This document shows, piece after piece, positions 1 through 6,282 of a stretch of 11,877 nucleotides of DNA. Position 1 is the stretch's first letter. Every line of letters starts with the position of its first letter. The translations under genes and the position numbers were made by a program. The stretch is from assembly GCA_027297825.1 (NCBI GenBank), contig JAPUHH010000060.1, positions 1 through 11,877 on the forward strand, in the 5' to 3' direction. The notes below the pieces were generated by a model. It was not told the DNA's origin and ran no database searches. It saw nothing but the letters and a program-made list of their open reading frames with translations. The DNA is from Gammaproteobacteria bacterium. Lineage in GTDB: Bacteria > Pseudomonadota > Gammaproteobacteria > UBA4575.

Positions 1-821
1 GCTTTTTCTTTGTCTTGCAAGAGCGTCCAAAAGCCCTCGGCAAGGTCAACTTGCTCTTCGCCCGTCATGCAGAATTCTTCGGCTTGCTCCATGAGTTCTT
101 GCATTTTGGCTTCGTCACCACACAGGTTTTTATAACCCGAAGCGAGGGCGACAAAGTCTTTGGTAAATTGGCAATCGATTTCGGCATCATCGAGTGTTTG
201 CTTGGTCCAAGCATTATCGGCGTAGATTTCTTTTATTTGCTTGGCGTAATCTACAGTGCCAATTACATCGTCACAAAAACGCGCCGCTTTTTTAAAGAAG
301 GCTTTGCTGGTTTCTTCGTTACCACTTTCTTTTAAAGATTTGGCTAGGGCAAGATAGTCTTCTAGGGTTTTTACTTTTTCTTCTACTTTGGCGAGTAGCA
401 ATGCACCCAATGCTTCATCGCCGAGTTCTTGCGAGGCTAAATTGGACATCGCAAGTAACTCGCCAGGCTCGCTGGCTTCGTCTGCGGCTTTTTCTAAATA
501 TTCGCGTGCTTTATCTTTATCACCTAAATTTTTTGCGACACTGGTTGCGTAGGCAATAAACTCCGAAGCTTCAAACAACATATCTTCGGCTTGCTCGTAG
601 AGTTCTTTCGCATAGTCGATATCTTTTAATCTTGCCGCCGCGACATCTGCTGTTTTAATGTAGTCCACTGGCATTTGGCAATGTGCTTCAGCATTTTGCA
701 ACAGTTCTTTGGCGTACTCGGCATCGACGGGTTCGGTGAGGGCTTCATTGGCAAGGGTGATGCAATCGTTTAGAGATTTACACTCTGCTGCTTTTGCTTC
801 TAAGTCAGATCGGGTGGCCAT
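1..821 (-). CDS. Tandem TPR-repeat protein, acidic, 3' end outside window
   Basis: This open frame starts at ATG 821 and runs without a stop through 273 codons to the left edge, so the C-terminus is missing. The protein has no signal peptide or membrane segment, is rich in Asp/Glu and is probably cytoplasmic. From residue 33 it is a chain of 34-residue units beginning at about residues 33, 67, 101, 135, 168, 202, 236 and 270. Ala recurs at unit position 12 (A44, A78, A112, A179, A213, A247) and position 26 (A58, A92, A160, A193, A227, A261). The stretch GDKDKAREYLEKA (100-112) matches the second helix of a TPR. TPR solenoids bind partner proteins; the partner here is unknown. At least seven scattered Cys are present. 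A clear AGGAG lies nine bases before the ATG, which fixes the start. It is followed upstream by two FHA genes on the same strand. No specific function is recognised. Confidence 0.85.
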   Translation of the reverse strand, partial: MATRSDLEAKAAECKSLNDCITLANEALTEPVDAEYAKELLQNAEAHCQMPVDYIKTADVAAARLKDIDYAKELYEQAEDMLFEASEFIAYATSVAKNLGDKDKAREYLEKAADEASEPGELLAMSNLASQELGDEALGALLLAKVEEKVKTLEDYLALAKSLKESGNEETSKAFFKKAARFCDDVIGTVDYAKQIKEIYADNAWTKQTLDDAEIDCQFTKDFVALASGYKNLCGDEAKMQELMEQAEEFCMTGEEQVDLAEGFWTLLQDKEK

Positions 822-830
822 TGCGACGTA

Positions 831-835
831 CTCCT
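831..835 (-). promoter_or_regulatory. Ribosome binding site of the TPR gene
   Basis: On the minus strand AGGAG ends nine bases before ATG 821. It is one of the few strong Shine-Dalgarno sequences in the window and supports this start. Confidence 0.75.
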
Positions 836-868
836 AATTATTCTTTTCTAGCGGTTCTACAGCTCTTA

Positions 869-874
869 AGTATA
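869..874 (-). promoter_or_regulatory. Possible -10 box of the TPR gene
   Basis: TATACT on the minus strand lies about 47 bases before the start codon, which would give a leader of roughly 40 bases. No good -35 hexamer is found 16-18 bases further upstream, so this is only a candidate. It would allow the TPR gene to be transcribed separately from the FHA gene 148 bases upstream. Confidence 0.3.
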
Positions 875-969
875 AAGAAAGCCGTTAGCTGAATACATTA
901 CTGCATTGGCTATAGATGAAGAATTAAGCAGGGAGGTGTGTAGAGAAAATCAGCCTGTCGGGAGGTTAT

Positions 970-1752
970 TTATTGGACAATTTTGAATTGGATGATGAAC
1001 TTTGACTCTTTATGCACGGGTTTGCCCATACTCATAACACCATCAGAGATAAGGGTTTGTTCGTTCTTTACTACGTGTATTTTTTGGCCATTATCAAATT
1101 TTATATAGGTGCCATTAAAACTGTTGTCCTGTAGGTAAAATTCACCATCTTTGCAAATGATTTTCGCATGCGCCCTGGAGGCATGTTTGCCTTGAATAAC
1201 AATATCGCAGGTGGGATCTCTTCCGACTCGAAGCGGATCTTGTTTTTCAGTGAGCCGATGTTTGTTGCCTTTAAAGGAAATTTCAATAGCAAGGGTTTCA
1301 TTTTTTGTGGCTGGTTTGTCGGCAGGCTGTGTAGTTTGTTTTTTTGCTTGCGGTCGAATTTTGCTACTGCTTGGAGCTGCTGCACTTACCTTAGAGTTAG
1401 GTTCGTTACCAGCGGCATCAAGAATTTCACCAGTGGCATCGAGAATTTTAGATTCTAGGTCTTGTATTGAAACATCGATTTTTGAAGCAGGGCCTTCATT
1501 TTCTTGCAGTGCTTCTTCGAGCTCCATTACTTTTGATGCGCTGATATCGAGAGAGGTCTGTGGATCGCTAAGGGAGGGCGGTTCCGGTTTATCCAGTGAC
1601 GATGCTTCTACATCGGTTACATCGACATTTTCTATTCTACGGTCAATGAGTCTGCGACGATTTTTAGTAACCAGCACCCCTTTGCTATCGATGAATGGGT
1701 AGATGACTTTTCTACCCCATTTTCGCCGCTCATTGTTTCTTCGTTCTGGCAT
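970..1752 (-). CDS. FHA-domain protein with Arg-rich N-terminal module (260 aa)
   Basis: The C-terminal part (about residues 155-258) is a forkhead-associated domain, a reader of phosphothreonine peptides. The key residues are present: G177-R178, S192-R193-x-H195, N210 and N213-G214-T215. The N-terminal 45 residues are basic, with ERR at 3-5 and 8-10, then PF-DS at 19-23 and two RR clusters at 32-34 and 38-39. This module is shared with the neighbouring FHA gene. Between them lies a Ser/Ala/Pro/Asp/Glu-rich linker of about 110 residues, probably disordered, with a short internal duplication (ILDATGE / ILDAAGN, residues 104-116) that shows in the DNA as a 21-base offset repeat near 1414-1450. 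No membrane segment is seen, so it is probably cytoplasmic. No Shine-Dalgarno precedes ATG 1752, but the conserved N-terminal module starts almost at once, so the start is likely right. Ligand and function are unknown. Confidence 0.9.
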   Translation of the reverse strand: MPERRNNERRKWGRKVIYPFIDSKGVLVTKNRRRLIDRRIENVDVTDVEASSLDKPEPPSLSDPQTSLDISASKVMELEEALQENEGPASKIDVSIQDLESKILDATGEILDAAGNEPNSKVSAAAPSSSKIRPQAKKQTTQPADKPATKNETLAIEISFKGNKHRLTEKQDPLRVGRDPTCDIVIQGKHASRAHAKIICKDGEFYLQDNSFNGTYIKFDNGQKIHVVKNEQTLISDGVMSMGKPVHKESKFIIQFKIVQ

Positions 1753-1763
1753 AGCTGGAATAT

Positions 1764-1769
1764 ATTATA
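1764..1769 (-). promoter_or_regulatory. Perfect TATAAT close to the start of the 260-aa FHA gene
   Basis: TATAAT on the minus strand ends 11 bases before ATG 1752, inside a run of alternating T and A. If it is a real -10 box, transcription would begin about 4-5 bases before the start codon, giving an almost leaderless mRNA. That would fit the lack of a Shine-Dalgarno. No convincing -35 box is seen. Confidence 0.3.
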
Positions 1770-1917
1770 TATATTCTTCCAAAGTATGCGGAAATAGCTA
1801 GTAGATTGAATACCTTGATAGGCTACTACAGCCAGATGGTAAAAATAGGCCGACAATGAGAAAATCAATGGTCAGATTTTAGGCCGTAGTGGATGTGCCA
1901 CAAGCCGTAAGAGCGGT

Positions 1918-2418
1918 CTATGGGCAGAAGTAGTGAATAACGTCTTTTTCTACATGTTCTATAGGGGAGCCAAGACTGATTATGCCGCTGCCATGAAGGG
2001 GCATTTTTTCACCCATTAGAAACATTTCGCCTTCGTCATTTTTTATATAGGTGCCGTTTGTACTTTGGTCGGTAACGGTAAATTCACCATTTTCATATTG
2101 AAATTTTGCGTGTAAGCGAGAGGTGTAACGGTTATAAAATTTAAGTTCGCAGCTGGATGATCGACCTACCGTAACAGTTGGTGAATCGGGTAGTAATTCG
2201 CATACATCGTCTTTGTACCAAAGAAATAATCGCGATGTAATGGTATCGCTTGCTGCACTATTGTCGACTTCTATATTGTTAATTCTTCGATCAGGTATGC
2301 GGCGCCTGTCTTCTCTAACTAAGGTTTGTTCACTATCAAAAAATGGAAATGCTGGACTAAGATGATGGATGCGACGTTCGTCGAGGGATCTGCGCTCTAT
2401 TCTAACTTGTGGACTCAT
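1918..2418 (-). CDS. FHA-domain protein, short paralogue (166 aa)
   Basis: This is a compact protein made of the same Arg-rich N-terminal module (about residues 1-52) joined almost directly to an FHA domain (about 63-163). FHA hallmarks visible are G85-R86, S100-R101-L102-H103, D117, S119-T120 and N121-G122-T123, so phosphopeptide binding should be intact. Over 28 ungapped residues (25-52 here, 18-45 in the downstream paralogue) 15 are identical, including PF, DS, LV, RRR and DRRI. The two genes are 165 bases apart in the same direction and look like an old tandem duplication whose linker later diverged. This copy lacks the long Ser/Pro-rich linker. It has no signal peptide or membrane span. 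The sequence before ATG 2418 has no good Shine-Dalgarno (GGAA is 14 bases away), but it carries a 17-base palindrome that may be an operator. Confidence 0.9.
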   Translation of the reverse strand: MSPQVRIERRSLDERRIHHLSPAFPFFDSEQTLVREDRRRIPDRRINNIEVDNSAASDTITSRLFLWYKDDVCELLPDSPTVTVGRSSSCELKFYNRYTSRLHAKFQYENGEFTVTDQSTNGTYIKNDEGEMFLMGEKMPLHGSGIISLGSPIEHVEKDVIHYFCP

Positions 2419-2439
2419 AATGGTTTTACAGATTCCAAA

Positions 2440-2456
2440 ATTTTGTATTACAAAAT
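2440..2456. promoter_or_regulatory. 17-bp perfect palindrome upstream of the 166-aa FHA gene
   Basis: Two 8-base arms, ATTTTGTA and TACAAAAT, flank a single T. The element begins 21 bases upstream of ATG 2418, where a dimeric repressor or activator could act on that gene. It is very AT-rich, so some chance of coincidence exists, but exact 8-base arms are uncommon. The regulator is unknown. Confidence 0.4.
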
Positions 2457-2522
2457 ATTAACTATGCACGCACTATTCGCCTCGAATCTGCACGAGGTAA
2501 TCATGTTCATTTTAGTTGTTTT

Positions 2523-2690
2523 TTACGTGATGATTAACAGCGATTGTGTAAGTTGCGGCGCCCAAATCTTGAACATTGCATAACCATAGGTTGCAAGCCC
2601 AAGAAGCAACCAAGATGCTAATAACACCACAGGGGAAATTTGCTGCTCTACAAAACTCGAAACGCTGGCGTTTTCTACAAGTTGTGTCAT
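2523..2690 (-). CDS. Small single-span membrane protein (55 aa)
   Basis: A 55-residue frame runs from ATG 2690 to TAA 2523-2525. It is supported by a good ribosome binding site, GAGG seven bases before the ATG. Residues 1-18 are polar with two Glu. Residues 19-40 (PVVLLASWLLLGLATYGYAM at 20-39) form one hydrophobic helix containing Trp, Gly and Tyr, followed by a short tail with one Lys and hydrophobic patches. It has no cleavage site typical of a secreted protein, so a small inner-membrane protein is the best description. I do not recognise a family. It lies 104 bases upstream of the FHA gene on the same strand, so the two could be cotranscribed, and it is divergent from pcnB. A plus-strand open frame over 2326-2583 covers part of it but has no ribosome binding site. 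Confidence 0.65.
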   Translation of the reverse strand: MTQLVENASVSSFVEQQISPVVLLASWLLLGLATYGYAMFKIWAPQLTQSLLIIT

Positions 2691-2697
2691 CGATCTA

Positions 2698-2701
2698 CCT
2701 C
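2698..2701 (-). promoter_or_regulatory. Ribosome binding site of the 55-aa membrane protein gene
   Basis: GAGG on the minus strand is separated by seven bases from ATG 2690. This spacing is close to ideal and is the main evidence that the small frame is translated. Confidence 0.65.
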
Positions 2702-2942
2702 AAACCTATATGTTGTGTTGCGGATCAAATTTTAGCACGTTGAATATGAAGTTGGTATGAAATAAAAGTACTTAATTATATGCAAAATACCAATAGAATT
2801 ATGCACATACGTGACTGAAAATTACACATTAATGCGCAACATTGCGCACTAACAAACTGATGAAGCTTACTAATTAGCACACTATAAACTACAAGTGTTA
2901 GATTTAGATGTTATGATAAGTCCAAGATTTTATTGATTAATT
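2702..2942. other. Divergent intergenic region between the membrane protein gene and pcnB
   Basis: No open frame longer than about 12 codons is seen here on either strand. The region is AT-rich. On the minus strand a perfect TATAAT (2775-2780) lies about 85 bases before the small membrane protein start. On the plus strand TATGAT (2912-2917) is a possible -10 box for pcnB. Neither has a good -35 hexamer. A paired TGCGCA motif (2833-2848) sits between the two candidate promoters. Confidence 0.5.
2833..2848. promoter_or_regulatory. Paired TGCGCA motif, 16-bp palindrome
   Basis: The sequence is TGCGCAA, CA, TTGCGCA: exact 7-base inverted arms around two bases. Because TGCGCA is itself a palindrome, it is also two identical 6-base sites exactly 10 bases (one helical turn) apart. 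It is GC-rich within an AT-rich stretch between divergent genes, a typical operator position. The binding protein is unknown. Confidence 0.4.
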
Positions 2943-2972
2943 TTGACTATTAATTTAACTGATTTGGCCGTG

Positions 2973-4268
2973 ATGAAAAGCACTGATCAAGATAAAGAAC
3001 AAGAAAATCAGAAATCGAACAGCAGTGCTCAAGCATTGATTGACGCTACACGAATTAGTCAAGGTGCACATAAAGTCATAGCTGAATTGCATGCAGCAGG
3101 ATTTCAAGCTTATCTTGTCGGGGGAGGGGTTAGAGATCTGTTATTAAGTTTGCATCCTAAAGATTTTGATATTGCTACCGATGCTCATCCAGAAGAGGTG
3201 CTTCGGTTATTTGAGAATAGCCGAATTATTGGTCGTCGCTTTCGCATTGTGCATGTCTATTTTCCGGATGGCATGATAGAAGTAGCAACTTTTCGTGCAG
3301 CAGGATGTGCAGATACCAATAAGCAGGGCCGTATCATTGCAGATAACATCTATGGTTCTATTGAGGAAGATGCGTTTCGCCGTGATTTTACTGCCAACGC
3401 CTTGTTTTATGATCCGGATGCAGTGCAGGTGTTGGATTTGGTGGATGGCAGAAAAGATATCGACGCAAAATTATTGCGTGTAATCGGCGATCCGAATTTA
3501 CGTTTTCGTGAAGATCCTGTGCGAATGTTGCGTGCAGTTAGATTAGCAACCAAATTAAATTTTGAAATTGAGTCGCAAGCAAAAGATGCAATTTATCAGT
3601 TAGGGCATTTGTTAGCTGAAGTTCCCTCAGCGCGTTTGTTCGATGAGATGCTCAAGTTATTTCATGGCGGGTTTGCGCAACAAACGTTTAATGCTCTGTG
3701 CGACTATAATCTGTTTCAGCATATGTTCCCGCTTACTGCAAATGTGCTTAAAGAAAAGTCCTCAGATACGTTTTCAGATTTGGTGCAATGCGCGTTACAA
3801 AATACAGATGATCGAATTAATTCTGGCAAGTCTGTAACCCCGGCGTTTTTATATGCGGTATTTTTATGGGGACCTATGCGTGTGCTGTCTAGGCAATTGG
3901 AGATAGAAGGGCTGTCGCCTAAAGTCGCGCATGAGGCTGCAGTAAAAGATACGGTCATCTCGCAATTGCAGTACACCTCTATTCCAAAGCGTTTCGGTTA
4001 TCCGATGCGTGATATTTGGAATTTACAGCATCGTTTCTTTCGAAAATGGGGCAAGCAAGTATTTCGACTTTATGAGCATCCGCGTTTTCGCGCGGCTTAT
4101 GATTTTTTATGTTTGCGTGCTAGTGCTGGGGAGTCCGTAGATAATCTATGTGAATGGTGGACGGTCTTTCAGGATGTGGATGAGGCGACAAAAATTAAAA
4201 TGTCACGTGTACCAAGAGATAATAACTCCGCGATACAACGTCGATCGAAACCTAAAACTTACCATTAG
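2973..4268 (+). CDS. pcnB: Poly(A) polymerase I
   Basis: PcnB adds 3' poly(A) tails to RNA, promoting its decay. Numbered from ATG 2973 (431 aa), the class II nucleotidyltransferase head shows LVGGGVRD at 48-55 and the metal-binding pair D64-F-D66. GRRFRIVHVYF follows at about 87-97, then EVATFR, EEDAFRRDFTANAL at about 131-144, and RFREDPVRMLRAVR at about 178-191. The sequence after the first DxD and the basic tail RRSKPK near the C-terminus fit poly(A) polymerase rather than the closely related CCA-adding enzyme. The start is uncertain: TTG 2943 and GTG 2970 are in frame upstream and none of the candidates has a Shine-Dalgarno. It is first in the string pcnB-folK-deoxynucleoside kinase-panB-panC, with folK 36 bases downstream. 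Confidence 0.96.
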   Translation: MKSTDQDKEQENQKSNSSAQALIDATRISQGAHKVIAELHAAGFQAYLVGGGVRDLLLSLHPKDFDIATDAHPEEVLRLFENSRIIGRRFRIVHVYFPDGMIEVATFRAAGCADTNKQGRIIADNIYGSIEEDAFRRDFTANALFYDPDAVQVLDLVDGRKDIDAKLLRVIGDPNLRFREDPVRMLRAVRLATKLNFEIESQAKDAIYQLGHLLAEVPSARLFDEMLKLFHGGFAQQTFNALCDYNLFQHMFPLTANVLKEKSSDTFSDLVQCALQNTDDRINSGKSVTPAFLYAVFLWGPMRVLSRQLEIEGLSPKVAHEAAVKDTVISQLQYTSIPKRFGYPMRDIWNLQHRFFRKWGKQVFRLYEHPRFRAAYDFLCLRASAGESVDNLCEWWTVFQDVDEATKIKMSRVPRDNNSAIQRRSKPKTYH

Positions 4269-4304
4269 TTTTGCGGCCGGAACGATCAAGTTGAAGAAAT
4301 TACT

Positions 4305-4817
4305 ATGCAAGAGGTAGAGGCATACATAGGTCTTGGTAGTAATCTGCAAGATCCTCAACTGCAAGTCACTACGGCGATTGATGCGCTAGAAGAAATTCGC
4401 AATACACAGCTAATTGCCTGTTCGAGCATGTATAGAAGCAAGCCAATGGGGCCGGCGAGCCAGCCTGATTTTGTCAATGCAGTTGCTAAGATTGCAACTA
4501 CACTGAGTGCGGAAGAATTATTAACCGCTTTGCAAAGTATTGAGCACGGGCATCGGCGTGTGAGGGGGGCGCAACGTTGGGGGCCAAGGACGTTGGATTT
4601 GGATATTATACTTTTTGGGGATCAGGAGATTGACACAAATAGGTTGAAAATTCCTCATTCCGGCATGACGGATCGCGAATTTGTATTAATTCCTTTACAA
4701 GAGATAGAAGCGGACCTCATTATCCCAGGTAAAGGTGCATTGAGCGGACTGATTGAACAGTTGCCTCAATATGAGCTGACAAAAATAGAAACTACGGATG
4801 TCGAGTCACAATCTTAA
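4305..4817 (+). CDS. folK: 2-amino-4-hydroxy-6-hydroxymethyldihydropteridine pyrophosphokinase
   Basis: FolK transfers pyrophosphate from ATP to 6-hydroxymethyl-7,8-dihydropterin, the step before dihydropteroate synthesis in folate biosynthesis. The 170-residue protein begins with the typical YIGLGSNL (7-14) and carries the family signature RWGPRTLDLDII at 91-102, with the magnesium ligands D98 and D100. YRSKPMGP (43-50) and DFVNAV (55-60) are the usual substrate-loop motifs. The segment after the core reads PHSGMTDREFVL (117-128), where most family members have HPRM; this is a small variation. The next gene begins inside folK, with a 20-base overlap in another frame, suggesting translational coupling. 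Upstream only a weak GAAG is seen as ribosome binding site. The length is normal for the family. Confidence 0.96.
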   Translation: MQEVEAYIGLGSNLQDPQLQVTTAIDALEEIRNTQLIACSSMYRSKPMGPASQPDFVNAVAKIATTLSAEELLTALQSIEHGHRRVRGAQRWGPRTLDLDIILFGDQEIDTNRLKIPHSGMTDREFVLIPLQEIEADLIIPGKGALSGLIEQLPQYELTKIETTDVESQS

Positions 4818-5448
4818 ATATATCGTCGTTGAAGGTCCGATTGGGGTAGGCAAAACCAGCCTGGCACAGCGCCTTGCCGATGAATTCGGTTCTTCTTTGC
4901 TGTTGGAGCAAGTGGAGGAAAATCCCTTCCTGGAGCGTTTTTACCAGAATCCTCGAGAGGCGGCGTTGTCTACGCAGTTATATTTTTTATTGCGCCGTAC
5001 GAAACAACTGCAAGAATTTAAGCAAGCCGATATTTTTTCACCAGTACGGGTGGCAGATTTTCTGATAGAAAAGGATCGATTGTTTGCGCAGGTCACTTTA
5101 AATGCAAGTGAGTATGAGCTTTATGAGCAGGTGTATTCTCATCTCACAATTGATGCGCCTAAACCAGATTTGGTTGTGTATTTGCAGGCCCCTATCGAAG
5201 TTTTGCTGCAACGCATTCGCAAGCGTGGGCGTGGCTATGAGCGACTTATTGAAGCTGCTTATTTAGAACAGCTAAATGAAGCCTATGCAAAATTCTTTTA
5301 CAACTATGCAGATGCGCCTTGTTTGATTGTAAACGCAAGCGAAATTGATTTTATAAATAATGATAAAGATTACGAGCAATTACTCGAAGAGATATTAAAC
5401 ACTGAGGCTGGCAAGCGTTATTTTAATCCGTTGCCATTTGCTGGTTGA
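4798..5448 (+). CDS. Deoxynucleoside kinase (dGK/dAK/TK2-like family)
   Basis: This family phosphorylates deoxynucleosides with ATP in dNTP salvage. The 216-residue protein shows the P-loop GPIGVGKT (13-20), the E37-x-x-E-E-N-P-F-L region that contains the catalytic acid in the family, QLYFLLRR (60-67), DFLIEKDRLFA (87-97) in place of the usual [ED]RS motif, and the arginine-rich LID RIRKRGRGYE (139-148). Substrate preference (deoxyadenosine, deoxyguanosine or pyrimidine) cannot be read safely from sequence. The gene starts 20 bases inside folK and ends 11 bases before the panB ATG, so it is a core member of the operon. As I recall it, a kinase between folK and panB occurs in several gammaproteobacterial lineages but not in E. 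coli. A C-terminal motif RYFNPLPFAG ends the protein. Confidence 0.92.
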   Translation: MSSHNLKYIVVEGPIGVGKTSLAQRLADEFGSSLLLEQVEENPFLERFYQNPREAALSTQLYFLLRRTKQLQEFKQADIFSPVRVADFLIEKDRLFAQVTLNASEYELYEQVYSHLTIDAPKPDLVVYLQAPIEVLLQRIRKRGRGYERLIEAAYLEQLNEAYAKFFYNYADAPCLIVNASEIDFINNDKDYEQLLEEILNTEAGKRYFNPLPFAG

Positions 5449-5459
5449 GTGATTGCAAG

Positions 5460-6257
5460 ATGAGTGTGCAAGGAAATATAAAAAATATAACGCTAACGCA
5501 GTTACGCGCGATGAAGGCAGGCGAAGAAAAAATTGCTTGCCTTACCGCATATGATGCAAGTTTTGCTGCGCTGCTTGATCAAGCTGGCGTAGAAATAATT
5601 TTAGTCGGGGATTCATTGGGCATGGTGGTGCAGGGTCAAGACAGCACAGTGTCTGTGACGATGGATGACATGATCTACCACAGTCAATGTGTTAGTTCTG
5701 CGGTTCAACACGCTTTTGTGATGGCAGATATGCCGTTTATGTCTTATACCAGCGTAGAGCTTGCGCTTGATAATGCCACCGATTTGATTCAGCTTGGTGG
5801 CGTGCAAATGGTTAAATTGGAAGCCTCAGCAAGACAGGTAAGCATTGTGCAAGAGCTAAGCGAATGCGGAATCCCAATATGCGCGCACTTAGGCTTGCGC
5901 CCACAATATATTCATAAGTTAGGTGGCTATTCCATGCAAGGCAATGACGCGGCGAGTGCAAAGGAATTGTTTGACAGTGCGGAGAACTTGCAAGCGGCAG
6001 GTGCCGATATGTTGTTGCTAGAGTGTGTGCCCAATGGACTCGCAGACAAGATCACCAAAAATAGCTCAATTCCAGTGATTGGCATTGGTGCTGGGCCTGG
6101 TTGCGATGGACAAATATTGGTGTTGCATGATGTGTTGGGAGTGACTTTGGGTGTTACCCCCAAGTTTGCCAAAAACTTTCTTGTCGATGCAAAAGATATC
6201 CCCACTGCAATTACTTCTTATGTGCAAGATGTTAAAAATCTACGTTTCCCAGACTAG
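5460..6257 (+). CDS. panB: 3-methyl-2-oxobutanoate hydroxymethyltransferase
   Basis: PanB makes ketopantoate from 2-oxoisovalerate and 5,10-methylenetetrahydrofolate, the first committed step of pantothenate synthesis. From ATG 5460 the protein has 265 residues, close to the 264 of E. coli. Motifs are ITAYD-like LTAYDASFA (28-36), LVGDSLGMVVQG (48-59) with metal ligand D51, ADMPFMSY (89-96) with D90, MVKLE (117-121), HLGLRPQ (143-149), LLLECVP (185-191) with the catalytic-type E188, VIGIGAG (206-212) and PKFAKNF (234-240). An in-frame TTG at 5445 overlaps the stop of the preceding kinase gene and is an alternative start; I prefer the ATG because it gives the normal length. No strong Shine-Dalgarno is visible, so translation may depend on coupling to the upstream gene. 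Confidence 0.97.
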   Translation: MSVQGNIKNITLTQLRAMKAGEEKIACLTAYDASFAALLDQAGVEIILVGDSLGMVVQGQDSTVSVTMDDMIYHSQCVSSAVQHAFVMADMPFMSYTSVELALDNATDLIQLGGVQMVKLEASARQVSIVQELSECGIPICAHLGLRPQYIHKLGGYSMQGNDAASAKELFDSAENLQAAGADMLLLECVPNGLADKITKNSSIPVIGIGAGPGCDGQILVLHDVLGVTLGVTPKFAKNFLVDAKDIPTAITSYVQDVKNLRFPD

Positions 6258-6282
6258 AGTTAAAGCGTCTTAACGATCTCAG

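Noticed and set aside
15..335. Plus-strand open frame opposite the TPR gene
   Set aside because: The minus-strand frame shows exact repeat periodicity and a Shine-Dalgarno, while this one shows neither.
1414..1450. 21-base offset repeat as a mobile or regulatory repeat
   Set aside because: It is a short imperfect duplication coding for ILDATGE/ILDAAGN within the FHA linker, and is explained as coding sequence.
1211..1702. 163-codon plus-strand open frame opposite the 260-aa FHA gene
   Set aside because: The opposite strand encodes a recognisable FHA domain and linker; the Ser-rich translation reflects the linker codons read backwards.
2480..2497. CCTCG / CGAGG hairpin downstream of the 55-aa gene as a terminator
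   Set aside because: Stem of only five bases and no T run on the minus strand.
2326..2583. 85-codon plus-strand open frame over the FHA start and the small membrane gene
   Set aside because: It has no ribosome binding site and crosses the palindrome and two better-supported minus-strand genes.
2973..4268. CCA-adding tRNA nucleotidyltransferase instead of pcnB
   Set aside because: The GRRFRIVHVYF region, the length, the basic C-terminal tail and the position before folK all fit poly(A) polymerase I.
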